Positions 26,482-35,815 of a stretch of DNA of 61,178 bases are shown one piece after another. Location: NCBI GenBank assembly GCA_004010275.1, contig RBWT01000021.1, positions 1 to 61,178 on the forward strand, in the 5' to 3' direction. Position 1 is the first letter of the stretch, and each line of letters opens with the position of its first letter. The notes under the pieces are model-generated. The model did no database searches. It was not told the DNA's origin and was given only the letters and a program-made list of their open reading frames with translations. The DNA comes from Streptomyces huasconensis. Lineage in GTDB: Bacteria; Actinomycetota; Actinomycetes; Streptomycetales; Streptomycetaceae. The translations under genes and the position numbers were made by a program.

Positions 26482-27121
26482 TCACTTGGCGGCGCGCACC
26501 GCGTAGTTGAGCACCTTCTCGCCGAGGAGGGACTCCATCTGGTCGAGCAGGGCGAGCGCCTCCCGGGAGACCTCGGCGGCCTCGCGGCCCTTGGTCATCT
26601 CTCGCGATCCAGCTCATGAGCGTGCCGTGAATCCAGGAGAGCTGGCCGGCGACGAGCGCGGGCAGCGGGTCGCCCTCGGCCGCGTCCGTCTCCTCGGCGA
26701 GGGTCCTGGTGAGGTGGTCGAGGGCTTCCTGCTGGATGGCCCAGAGGCGGGAGCGCAGCGGCTGCGCCTCGGTGATGACCTTCATGAAGTCGGCCCAGCC
26801 GGGGAAGAGCCCGACGCCCGGCGAGAGCCCTTCGACGTCGGCGCGCAGTTCGCGCAGGACCGCGTCGGCGGCGGACTCGCCGTCGCGGCGGCCGCGCACG
26901 TAGCGGGAGAGCCGGTCGACGGCGTCCGCGCCCCGGTCGAGGAAGAGGTCCTCCTTGGCCGGGAAGTAGTTGTAGACCGTGTTGACGGAGACGTCGGCGG
27001 CCTCGGCGATGTCGGCGATCGTCACCGTGACGAAGCCGCGCTCCAAGAAGAGCCCGGTCGCGATATCCGAGATGCGCTGCTTTGTCTGCCTCTTCTTGCG
27101 CTCCCTGAGCCCCTCAGTCAT
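26482..27121 (-). CDS. TetR family transcriptional regulator (frame break)
   Basis: About 213 residues joined. The N-terminal helix-turn-helix domain reads RISDIATGLFLERGFVTVTIADIAEAADVSVNTVYNYFPAKEDLF across two windows, a classic TetR pattern; the C-terminal ligand domain is unclassified. The frame breaks near 26600, where GAGAGATGACC is two bases short of GAGAGAGATGACC; the restored end reads GEKVLNYAVRAAK. It is divergent from an ABC exporter pair with a 71-bp spacer and so probably represses it. Confidence 0.85.
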
Positions 27122-27137
27122 GCCGCCATCTTAGACC

Positions 27138-27170
27138 CCTTGAAAACTTGGTGGGATTGCAAAATTTCAT
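27138..27170. promoter_or_regulatory. AT-rich divergent promoter/operator region of TetR and ABC genes
   Basis: An A+T-rich island in a GC-rich context, with TTGAAA (27140-27145) as a possible -35 for the ABC genes and TGAAA...TTTCA (27141-27145, 27165-27169) as an imperfect inverted repeat. No confident -10 could be assigned. Confidence 0.35.
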
Positions 27171-27192
27171 GGACTCTGTTTTTGTGGTCACC

Positions 27193-27975
27193 ATGGCAAT
27201 CATCAGCACCGCCGGGCTCGCCCGGACCTTCGCGACGAAGAACGGCGCCGTCGAGGCCGTGCGCGGCATCGACCTCACCGTCCAGCCGGGCGAGATCCTC
27301 GGCTTCCTCGGGCCCAACGGCGCGGGCAAGACCACCACGCTGCGCATGCTCACCACCCTGCTCGCGCGACCGGCGGCGCCGCCACGCGTCGCGGGCCACG
27401 ACCTGCTCCGGGACCCCGCCGGCGTACGGGAGAAGATCGGTTACGTCGCCCAGTCCGGAGGCGTCGACCCCAACATCTCCGTACGCGAGGAACTGGTCAC
27501 CCAGGGGCGCCTCTACCGCCTGACGAAAGAACAGGCCGCCGCCCGCGCCGACGAACTGGCGCGGGACCTCGGGCTCACGGAGCTGATGGAACGGGCCTGC
27601 GCCACCCTCTCCGGCGGTCAGCGGCGGCGGCTCGACATCGCCATGGGGCTCACCCACCGGCCCCAGGTGCTCTTCCTCGACGAGCCGACCACCGGGCTCG
27701 ACCCGGGCAGCCGCGCCGACCTGTGGGCGCTGGTGCGGCGGCTGCGCGACGAGCACGGCACGACGGTCTTCCTCACCACGCACTACCTCGACGAGGCCGA
27801 CGCGCTCTCCGACCGCCTGGTCGTCGTCGACAAGGGCGTCGTGGCCGCCGAGGGCACGCCGAGCGCGCTCAAGCTCCGGTACGGCGGCTCGATCGACGCC
27901 ACGCTCCAGGACACCTTCCTCGCCATCACCGGGCGCGACCTCGCCCCCAAGGACACGGCTCCCCTCGCCGTCTGA
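27193..27975 (+). CDS. ABC transporter ATP-binding protein (DrrA-like)
   Basis: 260 residues: Walker A GPNGAGKTT, signature LSGGQRRRLDIA, Walker B VLFLDEPTTGLDPGSR and H-loop TTHYLDEAD, the drug-resistance (DrrA) subgroup. ATG 27193 gives the family start AIISTAGLARTF; an upstream ATG at 27169 is possible. The segment LLARPAAPPRVAG is odd: reading one base on gives ATGGAAT, close to the usual PTxGxAxV, so a compensating pair of indels near 27368 and 27394 is likely. With the permease downstream and the divergent TetR, it forms a probable efflux system. Confidence 0.88.
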   Translation: MAIISTAGLARTFATKNGAVEAVRGIDLTVQPGEILGFLGPNGAGKTTTLRMLTTLLARPAAPPRVAGHDLLRDPAGVREKIGYVAQSGGVDPNISVREELVTQGRLYRLTKEQAAARADELARDLGLTELMERACATLSGGQRRRLDIAMGLTHRPQVLFLDEPTTGLDPGSRADLWALVRRLRDEHGTTVFLTTHYLDEADALSDRLVVVDKGVVAAEGTPSALKLRYGGSIDATLQDTFLAITGRDLAPKDTAPLAV

Positions 27976-27993
27976 CACCCCAGGACCCCACCG

Positions 27994-28749
27994 ATGCCCG
28001 CACTGCTCTCCGACACCGCGCTGATCTTCGGGCGGTACGCCCGGCAGACCCTGCGCTCCAAGTTCCAGATCCTCTTCGGCGTCCTGACGCCCCTGCTCTA
28101 CCTGCTCTTCTTCGGACCGCTCCTGACCGATCTGCCGCTCGGCTCGAAGGGCGACTCCTGGCAGGTGCTCGTCCCCGGGCTGCTGCTCCAACTCGGCCTG
28201 TTCGGCGCGACGTTCAGCGGCTTCGCGCTCATCATCGAGAAGCAGTTCGGCGTGGTGGAGCGGATGCGGGTGACGCCCGTCAGCCGCCTCGCGCTGCTGC
28301 TCGGCCGCATCCTGCGCGACGCCGCGCTCTTCGTCTTCCAGGCGGTGCTGCTGGTGCTCGCCGCGCTGGTGATGGGGCTCAGGGCGCCGCTCGGCGGTGT
28401 GCTCATCGGGTTCGCGTTCGTGGCGCTGCTCAGCGCGTCGCTCGCCTCGCTCTCGTACGCGCTGGGCATGAAGGTCGCCAGGGCCCACGAGTTCGGGCCC
28501 GCCGTGAACGCCATCAGCCTGCCCTCGGTGCTGCTGTCGGGCCTGATGCTGCCGATGGCGCTCGCGCCCACCTGGCTGGACGTCCTGTCGCACTTCATGC
28601 CGTTCCGCTACCTCGTGGACGCGGTGCGGGCCGGTTACGTGGGCGACTACGCCTCCACGACCATGCTGTACGGCGTGCTGATGGCGCTCGCCTTCGTGCT
28701 GCTGTCCGTGGCGGTGGGCACCCGCGTCTACAAGAAGGCAGGGGCGTGA
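27994..28749 (+). CDS. ABC-2 type permease (DrrB-like)
   Basis: 251 residues, six membrane helices: LTPLLYLLFFGPLL, LVPGLLLQLGLFGATFSG, FVFQAVLLVLAALVMG, VALLSASLASLSYALG, LPSVLLSGLMLPMALAP and LYGVLMALAFVLLSVAVG. The conserved VVERMRVTPVSRLALLLGR loop and the SGLMLPMALAPTWL / MPFRYLVDAVRAG segment are typical of daunorubicin-resistance-type permeases. It lies 18 bp after its ATPase in the same operon, probably under the divergent TetR repressor. Substrate unknown. Confidence 0.9.
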   Translation: MPALLSDTALIFGRYARQTLRSKFQILFGVLTPLLYLLFFGPLLTDLPLGSKGDSWQVLVPGLLLQLGLFGATFSGFALIIEKQFGVVERMRVTPVSRLALLLGRILRDAALFVFQAVLLVLAALVMGLRAPLGGVLIGFAFVALLSASLASLSYALGMKVARAHEFGPAVNAISLPSVLLSGLMLPMALAPTWLDVLSHFMPFRYLVDAVRAGYVGDYASTTMLYGVLMALAFVLLSVAVGTRVYKKAGA

Positions 28750-28809
28750 CGAGAACGCGTCACGTCCGGCACGCGGCCACGGCGCTGTGGGCGCGTCAGT
28801 GTGGGCGCG

Positions 28810-30033
28810 TCACAGGAAGCGGCGCAGGGGCTGGACGCTCATCTCACGGGCCCGCTGGACGAGGGAGCGTCTCTTCCACCGGCCCCGCCGGATCAGTTCA
28901 CTGGCCCTGACGTCCTCGTCGTAGTGCGCGTCCAGGGTCGCGGTGAACTCCTGGTCCAGGACGGCGAGCATGACCTCCTCGTCGTGATCGAGGGAGCGCC
29001 GGTTGAAGTTGGTCGAGCCGATCAGCGCGGCGACGCCGTCGACGGTGATGACCTTGGCGTGCATCATCGTCGGCTGGTATTCGTAGATCCGCACCCCGCA
29101 GCGGATGAGGTCCTCGTAGTGGTGCTGCCCGGCCAGCCGGCAGACCCGCTTGTCGGTGTGCGGGCCGGGCAGCAGGATCTCCACCTCGACGCCGCGCCGC
29201 GCGGTGGCGCAGAGCAGCTCGACGAAGTACGCGTCCGGCGAGAAGTAGGCCGTGGCCAGCCGGAAGCGGTCCTCGGCGGACTCGAGCATGACGCGGATCA
29301 GGGTCTGCATGTCCTGCCAGCCGAAGCTGGCCGAACCGCGCACCACCTGCACGACGGCGTCGCCCTGCGGGCGGTGCCCGATGAACCGGTCCCGGCCGTC
29401 GAAGAGTTCGCCGTGGCACTCGGCCCAGTTCTGCGCGAACGCCGCGGCGATGCCGTCCACCGCGGGGCCCCGCACCTCGACGTGGGTGTCGCGCCACTCG
29501 TCGGGGTTACGGGCGTCGCCGCACCACTCCTCGGCGATGCCCACCCCGCCGGTGAAGGCGGTCTCCTCGTCGACGACGAGGACCTTGCGGTGGCAGCGGT
29601 GGTTCTGCTTGAGGGGCGACAGATGCAGCGGCTTGCGGAACCACGCCACCTGCACCCCGGCCCGCTCCATCACCCGCAGCTGCTCGGCCTCGATCAGCCG
29701 GCTGCCGAAGCCGTCGAGCAGCAGCCGCACCCGCAGCCCGGCGCGGGCCCGCTCCGCGAGGGCGTCGGCGAACCGGCGGGCGATGTCGCCCTTCCAGTAG
29801 ACGAAGGTCATCATGTCGACCGTGTGCTCGGCGGACCCGATGGCGGCCAGCATGGCGGCGAATATCTCGTCGCCGTTGCGCAGGACGGTCAGCGCGTTGC
29901 CCTCGGTCGCCGCGATGCCGATCAGCCGCTCCAGACGCCGGCGTATCCGCGCGAGGCGGTCCGTCGCGGACGGGCTCCCCGGCCCTCCGGTGGCGTCCGA
30001 GGTCAGCTCGGGGGACTCCTGCGTACCGGTCAT
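28810..30033 (-). CDS. Phospholipase D-family protein (cardiolipin synthase-like)
   Basis: 407 residues with two complete HxKx4D motifs: His148-Lys150-Asp155 (HRKVLVVDEETAFTGG) and His325-Lys327-Asp332 (HAKVITVDGVAALIGSTNF), so it should be catalytically competent. This two-motif layout without N-terminal membrane helices resembles soluble or peripheral cardiolipin synthases, which join phosphatidyl groups; phospholipase or other phosphodiester transfer cannot be excluded. The ATG at 30033 follows AGGGA by 7 nt. It is convergent with the ABC permease (61-bp gap). Confidence 0.85.
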   Translation of the reverse strand: MTGTQESPELTSDATGGPGSPSATDRLARIRRRLERLIGIAATEGNALTVLRNGDEIFAAMLAAIGSAEHTVDMMTFVYWKGDIARRFADALAERARAGLRVRLLLDGFGSRLIEAEQLRVMERAGVQVAWFRKPLHLSPLKQNHRCHRKVLVVDEETAFTGGVGIAEEWCGDARNPDEWRDTHVEVRGPAVDGIAAAFAQNWAECHGELFDGRDRFIGHRPQGDAVVQVVRGSASFGWQDMQTLIRVMLESAEDRFRLATAYFSPDAYFVELLCATARRGVEVEILLPGPHTDKRVCRLAGQHHYEDLIRCGVRIYEYQPTMMHAKVITVDGVAALIGSTNFNRRSLDHDEEVMLAVLDQEFTATLDAHYDEDVRASELIRRGRWKRRSLVQRAREMSVQPLRRFL

Positions 30034-30204
30034 GGCATTCCCTGGCCGGAACACCACGAGGCAACGTCGGGCCGCGGCGCCCGGTCCGGCACGGGCTGAG
30101 CGGCGAGCCGACTGTACCCCCGCCCCCACGGGCGCCGGCGGTCGGCGCATGGGCCGGGGCCGCGGGGGCAGACGGAAGGCGTACCCCACCTCAGGGAGCC
30201 CCTC

Positions 30205-30447
30205 ATGATGGTTGTCGGTATCGTCGCCGTCTGCGTCGTCCTGGCCGTCCTCGCCTTCTTCGTCCCCCGCCTGTCCCGCCACCCCGAACGCGGCACCCAG
30301 CGCACCCTGGGAGCCGGTTCGCGCGCCGGCGGCAAGGCCCCCGGAATCCTGGGCCGCCTCTTCAGCAAGCCCTTCCGCAGCAGTTCCAAGGCGGTGGGCC
30401 GCAGCGGGTCCGCCGGCCGCCGCGCCCGGGGGCGCATGCCCTTCTGA
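30205..30447 (+). CDS. Small basic single-pass membrane protein (DUF6411-like)
   Basis: 80 residues: one N-terminal membrane helix (VVGIVAVCVVLAVLAFFVP) followed by a basic tail rich in Gly, Ser and Arg, ending SGSAGRRARGRMPF. It is conserved in Streptomyces but its function is unknown; the DUF number is from memory. The start could be either of two adjacent ATG codons (30205 or 30208). It lies between the phospholipase D-family gene (divergent) and the cobalamin adenosyltransferase gene. Confidence 0.7.
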   Translation: MMVVGIVAVCVVLAVLAFFVPRLSRHPERGTQRTLGAGSRAGGKAPGILGRLFSKPFRSSSKAVGRSGSAGRRARGRMPF

Positions 30448-30506
30448 CCCCCCGGGCGGCGACGCCTCGGCTCACCTCGTCGGCGTCCCCCTCTACGCTG
30501 GCCCGC

Positions 30507-31079
30507 ATGGTCAATCTGACGCGCATCTACACCAGGACCGGCGACCAGGGCACGACCGCCCTCGGGGACATGAGCCGCACCGCCAAGACCGACCCGCGGA
30601 TCGCGGCGTACGCCGACGCCAACGAGGCCAACGCGGCCATCGGCACGGCGATCGCGCTCGGCGGGCTCGACGAGGAGGTCGTGAAGGTTCTCGTCCGGGT
30701 CCAGAACGACCTCTTCGACGTGGGCGCCGACCTGTCCACGCCGGTCGTCGAGGACCCGAAGTATCCGCCGCTGCGCGTCGAGCAGTCGTACATCGACAAG
30801 CTGGAGGCCGACTGCGACCGCTTCCTCGAAGAGCTGGAGAAGCTGCGCAGCTTCATCCTGCCGGGCGGCACGCCGGGCGCGGCACTGCTGCACCAGGCGT
30901 GCACGGTGGTGCGGCGGGCCGAGCGGTCCACTTGGGCGGCGTTCGAGACCCACGGCGAGACCATGAACCCGCTGACGGCCACCTACCTCAACCGCCTCTC
31001 CGACCTCCTGTTCATCCTGGCCCGTACGGCCAACAAGGAGGTCGGGGACGTGCTGTGGGTGCCGGGCGGCGAGCGGTAG
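30507..31079 (+). CDS. Cob(I)yrinic acid a,c-diamide adenosyltransferase, PduO type
   Basis: 190 residues. PduO-type enzyme transferring the adenosyl group of ATP to cob(I)alamin to make coenzyme B12. N-terminal RIYTRTGDQGTTALGD is the ATP-binding motif; conserved AYADANEANAAIG, RSFILPGGTPGAALLHQACTVVRRAER and YLNRLSDLLFILAR follow. TACGCT at 30494-30499 lies 7 nt before the ATG with no Shine-Dalgarno sequence, so the message is likely leaderless. It would supply cofactor to methylmalonyl-CoA mutase, whose accessory genes lie 23 kb away. Convergent with the next gene. Confidence 0.93.
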   Translation: MVNLTRIYTRTGDQGTTALGDMSRTAKTDPRIAAYADANEANAAIGTAIALGGLDEEVVKVLVRVQNDLFDVGADLSTPVVEDPKYPPLRVEQSYIDKLEADCDRFLEELEKLRSFILPGGTPGAALLHQACTVVRRAERSTWAAFETHGETMNPLTATYLNRLSDLLFILARTANKEVGDVLWVPGGER

Positions 31080-31085
31080 GCGCCG

Positions 31086-31658
31086 TCAGACCTTGGTGAG
31101 GGGCCGGTCCTCGTCCCGCTCCCGCGGGGCCGGGGCGCGCTTCGGGAACAGCGCGTAGGTGAGCGCGACCACGCCGTGGATGGTGGCCGCCCGCCAGGCG
31201 GTGTGCAGCCAGTCCTTCAGCGACGTGGTGCGGCCCGGGTCGTCGACGTACCACATGGCGAGCAGCAGCAGTGCGCTCGCGACGGCCGCCGCGACCAGGG
31301 TGCCGAGCCAGACCTTCGCCTCGTGCAGGGCCCGGGCCCGGCCGTAGCGGGGCGGGCGCGGGAGCGGCGCGCCGTCGAAGCGGTGCGCCGCGTGGCCGTC
31401 CAGCCACTTGACCGTGCGGTGGCCGTGGCCCACGGTGTAGCCGATGTAGACGGCGGCCAGGCCGTGCTTCCAGCTCGGGTCGGCGCCGTTCTTCAGGTCG
31501 ACGGCGGTCACGACGAGCAGCAGGACCTCGAGGAGCGGCTCGCACAGCAGGATGGCGAGGCCGAGGCGCGGTTTGCGCAGCAGATAGCGGGCGGCGAGGC
31601 CCGCGGCCAGCAGCACCCAGAAGCCGACCTCGCAGATGATGATCAGTGTGACGATCAC
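31086..31658 (-). CDS. Conserved integral membrane protein
   Basis: 190 residues. Helices near 3-24 (VTLIIICEVGFWVLLAAGLAA), 32-52 (GLAILLCEPLLEVLLLVVTAV), 118-138 (GTLVAAAVASALLLLAMWYV) and 152-170, with cytoplasmic basic loops and a polar C-terminus. Motif WKHGLAAVYIGYTVGHGHRTVKW. No enzymatic motif is recognised; conserved in Streptomyces at this position. Divergent from chiS. Confidence 0.7.
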   Translation of the reverse strand: MIVTLIIICEVGFWVLLAAGLAARYLLRKPRLGLAILLCEPLLEVLLLVVTAVDLKNGADPSWKHGLAAVYIGYTVGHGHRTVKWLDGHAAHRFDGAPLPRPPRYGRARALHEAKVWLGTLVAAAVASALLLLAMWYVDDPGRTTSLKDWLHTAWRAATIHGVVALTYALFPKRAPAPRERDEDRPLTKV

Positions 31659-31803
31659 GGCTCGCTCCTCTCGGTCACCCCTCCAGGCTCCCGCCGGACC
31701 GGGCGCGGATCATCGTCGCCAGTGACGAAGTGGCACTGCATCCTTCGATGTAGCGGGCGGTTCCTCCCTCAGGATCAGGCGGGCGGCCCCCGCTGCGTGT
31801 TGG

Positions 31804-33017
31804 ATGGAGGGCATGGCCCCGCCCCTGCCCCGCCCGCAGCCGCATCGACGTACAGATCGCCGTCGTCAGCCTGGCCAGCGGGCTCGCCCTGTGGGCGCTC
31901 GGCGCTGCACATGCAGACGGACCGGCTGCTCGGCGCCGCGTGGGCGCTGCTCCCGCTCTTCGCTCTGGCGGCGCTCGAACTGCTGCGCAGCACCATGCCC
32001 CAGACCGCCCTGGTCCTCGCCACGTGCGCGCTGGTGTTCGACCAGTTCACATCCGGCAACCTCGCCTCGGTGATGATGTTCACGGACATCATGTACGCCG
32101 CCGTCGTCTACGGCACCCCGGCCGCAGCCCGCCGCATCCCGCTGACCACCGGCGCCATCACGGTCGCGGTGACGCTCGGCTTCCTCGCGTGGTGGCGCGA
32201 GCCCGAGGCGGTGCTCGCCGGTGTGCTGACCGGCATCGTCTCGTTCGGGCCCGCCGCCACCGGTGTCCTGGTGCGCAACCACCGCGAGGCCGCCGCCGCG
32301 GCCAAGCTGCGGGCCGAACAGACCGCGCTGCTCGCCGAGATGGACCGCGTCCAGGCCGTCACGGCGGAGCGCGCCCGGATGGCCCGCGAACTGCACGACA
32401 TGGTCGCCAACCACCTCTCGGCGATCGCCATCCACTCCACGGCCGCGCTCTCCCTGGACGACCCGGCGACCAGCAAGGACGCCCTCGCCGTGATCCGGGA
32501 GAACAGCGTCCAGGGCCTCGCCGAGATGCGCCGCCTCATCGGCATCCTGCGCGACGACAGCGGCGACCTGGAGCCGGCCGCCTCCCCCACCCTGGACGGG
32601 CTGGCCGCCCTGCTCGACACCGCCCGTACCAACGGCCTCGACGTCACGCTCGACGACGCCCGCGCCGCGGACGGCCCGAAGCTGCCCGCGCCGGTCGAGC
32701 TCGCGGCGTACCGCATCGTGCAGGAGTCCCTGACGAACGCCCTCAAGCACGCCTCCCCCGGCCGGGTCACCGTCACCCTCACCCAGGAGCCGCGCGCCCT
32801 GCGGGTCCGCGTCACCAGCCCGTACGACGATCCCGCCGGGCCCCGCGCCCCCGGCTCGGGAGCCGGCCTCGTCGGCATGCGCGAGCGCACCGAACTGCTC
32901 GGCGGCACCTTCGAGTCGGGCCCCGAGACCAGCCCACAGAGCGAGGGCGGCGGCAAGGTCTGGACCGTCTCCGTGACCCTGCCCGTCGACCCCGCGGACG
33001 AAGGAGCCAAGGAATGA
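31804..33017 (+). CDS. chiS: ChiS, NarL-type sensor histidine kinase (two frame breaks)
   Basis: About 403 residues joined. Membrane helices occupy the N-terminal third (VVSLASGLALWALG; LLPLFALAALELL; further helices to about residue 155). Then comes a coiled coil, the HisKA_3 box RARMARELHDMVANHLSAI with the phospho-His, and a HATPase domain ending GAGLVGMRERTELLGG. Extra bases near 31845 and 31907 hide the first helix: RIDVQIAVVSLASGLALWALG is in one frame, LHMQTDRLLGAAWA in the next. The true start is uncertain (ATG 31804 or 31813). In S. coelicolor the orthologous pair controls the adjacent chitinase gene chiC; the neighbourhood is identical here. Confidence 0.8.
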
Positions 33018-33664
33018 TCCGAGTGCTGGTCGCCGAGGACCAGTCCGCCGTACGCGCGGGACTGGTCCTGATCCTGCGCAGCGCCCCCGACATCGAGGTG
33101 GTCGGCGAGGCGGCGGACGGCGAGCAGGCCGTGGCCCTCGCCCGCGAGCTGCGCCCCGACCTGGTCCTGATGGACATACAGATGCCACGCCTGGACGGGG
33201 TGTCGGCGACGCGCCAGGTCGTCGCCGAGGAACTCGCGGACGTCCTTGTGCTGACCACCTTCGACCTCGACGAGTACGTCTTCGGGGCGCTGCGCGCGGG
33301 TGCCTGCGGCTTCCTTTTGAAGAACACCGAGGCGAAGGACCTCATCGAGGGCGTCCGTACGGTCGCGCGCGGCGAGGGGCTGATCGCCCCGGCCGTCACC
33401 CGCCGCCTGATCGCCGAGTTCGCCCCCCCGCGGCAGGCCGCGCGCAGGGAGAACGCGCCGGACCCGGCCATCCTGGAGAGCCTCACGCGGCGCGAGCGCG
33501 AGGTGCTGGCCTGCATCGGGGAGGGGCTGTCGAACGCGGAGATCGCCGACCGCCTCAGCATGGCGGAGGCGACGGTGAAGACGCACGTGAGCCGGATGCT
33601 CGGCAAGCTGGAGCTGCGCAGCCGGGTCCAAGCGGCCGTGCTCGCGCAGGAGTTGGGGGTTTGA
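33014..33664 (+). CDS. chiR: ChiR, NarL/FixJ family response regulator
   Basis: 216 residues: receiver domain with acidic AEDQ, phospho-acceptor Asp54 (LVLMDIQMPR), Thr/Lys switch residues, then a LuxR-type helix-turn-helix (LTRREREVLACIGEGLSNAEIADRL, ATVKTHVSRML). ATG overlaps the chiS stop (ATGA) and has AAGGAGCCAAGGA upstream. It should activate the chitinase gene that starts 180 bp downstream. Confidence 0.92.
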   Translation: MIRVLVAEDQSAVRAGLVLILRSAPDIEVVGEAADGEQAVALARELRPDLVLMDIQMPRLDGVSATRQVVAEELADVLVLTTFDLDEYVFGALRAGACGFLLKNTEAKDLIEGVRTVARGEGLIAPAVTRRLIAEFAPPRQAARRENAPDPAILESLTRREREVLACIGEGLSNAEIADRLSMAEATVKTHVSRMLGKLELRSRVQAAVLAQELGV

Positions 33665-33704
33665 TCGGGGGCGGGATCGCGCCGGACCGTAACATTTCGG
33701 CCAT

Positions 33705-33746
33705 TGGTACAGACCTCTTGACCGCTGGTCCAGACCTTTCTATTCT
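33705..33746 (+). promoter_or_regulatory. Chitinase promoter with paired 12-bp direct repeats
   Basis: TTGACC (33718-33723) and TATTCT (33741-33746) form a -35/-10 pair with 17-bp spacing. TGGTACAGACCT (33705-33716) lies just upstream of the -35, and TGGTCCAGACCT (33726-33737) fills the -35/-10 spacer. This is the arrangement known for Streptomyces chitinase promoters, where the repeats mediate chitin induction and glucose repression. Confidence 0.9.
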
Positions 33747-33845
33747 CGCCGCACTGCGGTGAGCACTCCCCCACGTGTCCACGTGCTCACGGGCGGCGCA
33801 GGGTCCCACCCCTCAGACCCCCGGATCTCACCCGAGGAGCACCTC

Positions 33846-35730
33846 GTGCGCTTCACACAGAGCGACACCCGCTCAGGACTCAGCATCAGACATCGAGCCG
33901 TGGCCGGACTGACCACGCTGCTGCTCCCGCTCGCCACCCTGGTCGCCCTCGGCGCCCCCGCCGAGGCGGCCCCCCAAACCGCCTCCCAGGCCGCCTCCGA
34001 GGCCACCGCCACGTACGCCAAGACCCAGGACTGGGGCAGCGGCTTCGAGGGCAAGTGGACCATCAAGAACACCGGCACCACGACGCTCAGCTCGTGGAAC
34101 GTCCAGTGGGACTTCCCCGCCGACACCAAGGTGACCTCCGCCTGGGACGCCACCGTCACCAACTCCGGCACCCGCTGGAGTGCCAAGAACCTCGGCTGGA
34201 ACGGGACGCTCGCCCCCGGCGCCTCGGTCTCCTTCGGCTTCAACGGCACCGGCTCCGGCGCCCCCGTCCAAATGTTCGCTCAACGGCGGCAGCTGCGACG
34301 GCGGCAGCGTCCCCGGCGACAACCCGCCGAGCGCGCCCGGCGCCCCGACCGCCTCCGACGTCACCAACACGTCCGTGAAGCTGTCCTGGAAGGCCGCCAC
34401 CGACGACAAGGGCGTCAAGAACTACGACGTCCTGCGCGACGGCGCCAAGGTCGCCACGGTCACGGACACCGCGTACACCGACAAGGACCTGACCGCCGGC
34501 ACCGACTACTCGTACACCGTGCAGGCCCGTGACACCGCCGACCAGACCGGCCCGGTCAGCGGCGCCGTCAAGGTGCGCACCACGGGAGGCGGCGGCGACC
34601 CGGGTCCCGGCCCCGGTGACAAGGTCAAGCTCGGCTACTTCACCGAGTGGGGCGTCTACGGACGCAACTACCACGCGAAGAACATCGCGACCTCCGGCTC
34701 GGCCGGGAAGATCACCCACATCAACTACAGCTTCGGGAACGTCCAGAACGGCAAGTGCACCATGGGCGACTCCTACGCGGCGATCGACAAGGCGTACACC
34801 GCCGACCAGTCGGTGGACGGCGTCGCCGACACCTGGGACCAGCCCCTGCGCGGCAACTTCAACCAGCTGCGCAAGCTGAAGGCCAAGTACCCGAACATCA
34901 AGATCCTCTGGTCCTTCGGCGGCTGGACCTGGTCCGGCGGCTTCACCGACGCCATGAAGAACCCGGCGGCCTTCGCCAAGTCCTGCCACGACCTCGTGGA
35001 GGACCCGCGCTGGGCCGACGTCTTCGACGGCATCGACCTGGACTGGGAGTACCCGAACGCCTGCGGCCTGTCCTGCGACACCTCGGGCCCGGCCGTCTTC
35101 AAGACGATGATGCAGGCCTTCCGCAACGAGTTCGGCACCAAGAACCTCGTCACCGCGGCCATCACCGCGGACGGCTCCGACGGCGGCAAGATCGACGCCG
35201 CGGACTACGGCGGCGCGGCCCCGTACGCCGACTGGTACAACGTCATGACGTACGACTTCTTCGGCGCGTGGGCGGCCAAGGGCCCGACGGCCCCGCACTC
35301 CCCGCTCACCTCCTACGCCGGCATCCCGCAGGAGGGCTTCAACTCCGCGGCCGCGATCTCCAAGCTGAAGGCCAAGGGTGTGCCGTCCGCCAAGCTGCTG
35401 CTCGGCATCGGCTTCTACGGACGTGGCTGGACCGGCGTCACCCAGAAGGAGCCGGGCGGCACCGCGACCGGCGCGGCGCCGGGCACCTACGAGGCGGGCA
35501 TCGAGGACTACAAGGTCCTGAAGAACTCCTGCCCCGCGAACGGGACGATCGCCGGCACCGCGTACGCCCACTGCGGTACGAACTGGTGGTCGTACGACAC
35601 CCCGGAGACGATCCGCTCCAAGATGGCCTGGGCCAAGCAGCAGGGTCTGGGCGGGGCGTTCTTCTGGGAGTTCAGCGGGGACACCAGCAACGGTGAGCTG
35701 GTGAGCGCCATCAATGACGGCCTGAAGTAA
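33846..35730 (+). CDS. chiC: ChiC, secreted GH18 chitinase with CBM2 and FnIII modules (frame break)
   Basis: About 627 residues joined. Signal peptide (AVAGLTTLLLPLATLVALGAPAEAA), a CBM2-type chitin/cellulose-binding module (about 55-150), a fibronectin III linker (SAPGAPTASDVTNTSVKLSW to VRTTGG), a Gly/Pro hinge and a GH18 catalytic domain with FDGIDLDWEYP, whose Glu is the acid/base. One extra C near 34262 (GCCCCCGTCC for GCCCCGTCC, restoring GAPSKCSLNGGSCDG) splits the CBM from the rest. GTG 33846 follows GAGGAG. It degrades chitin outside the cell; regulated by ChiS/ChiR and the direct repeats upstream. Confidence 0.93.
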
Positions 35731-35746
35731 GCGCCGTCCACGGAAC

Positions 35747-35787
35747 GAAGCCGGGAAGATGGGATCGCCCCCCATCTTCCCGGCTTC
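35747..35787. terminator. Strong terminator after chiC
   Basis: A 17-bp perfect stem: GAAGCCGGGAAGATGGG (35747-35763) with its reverse complement at 35771-35787, a 7-nt loop and a T-rich flank. It serves chiC and probably also the convergent DUF2550 gene. Confidence 0.9.
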
Positions 35788-35815
35788 TTCATATCCGCGG
35801 GCCGTGCATGACCGG

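Noticed and set aside
33665..33845. Possible small RNA gene in the chiR-chiC spacer
   Set aside because: The features are fully explained by a promoter with direct repeats and the chiC leader; no independent terminator.
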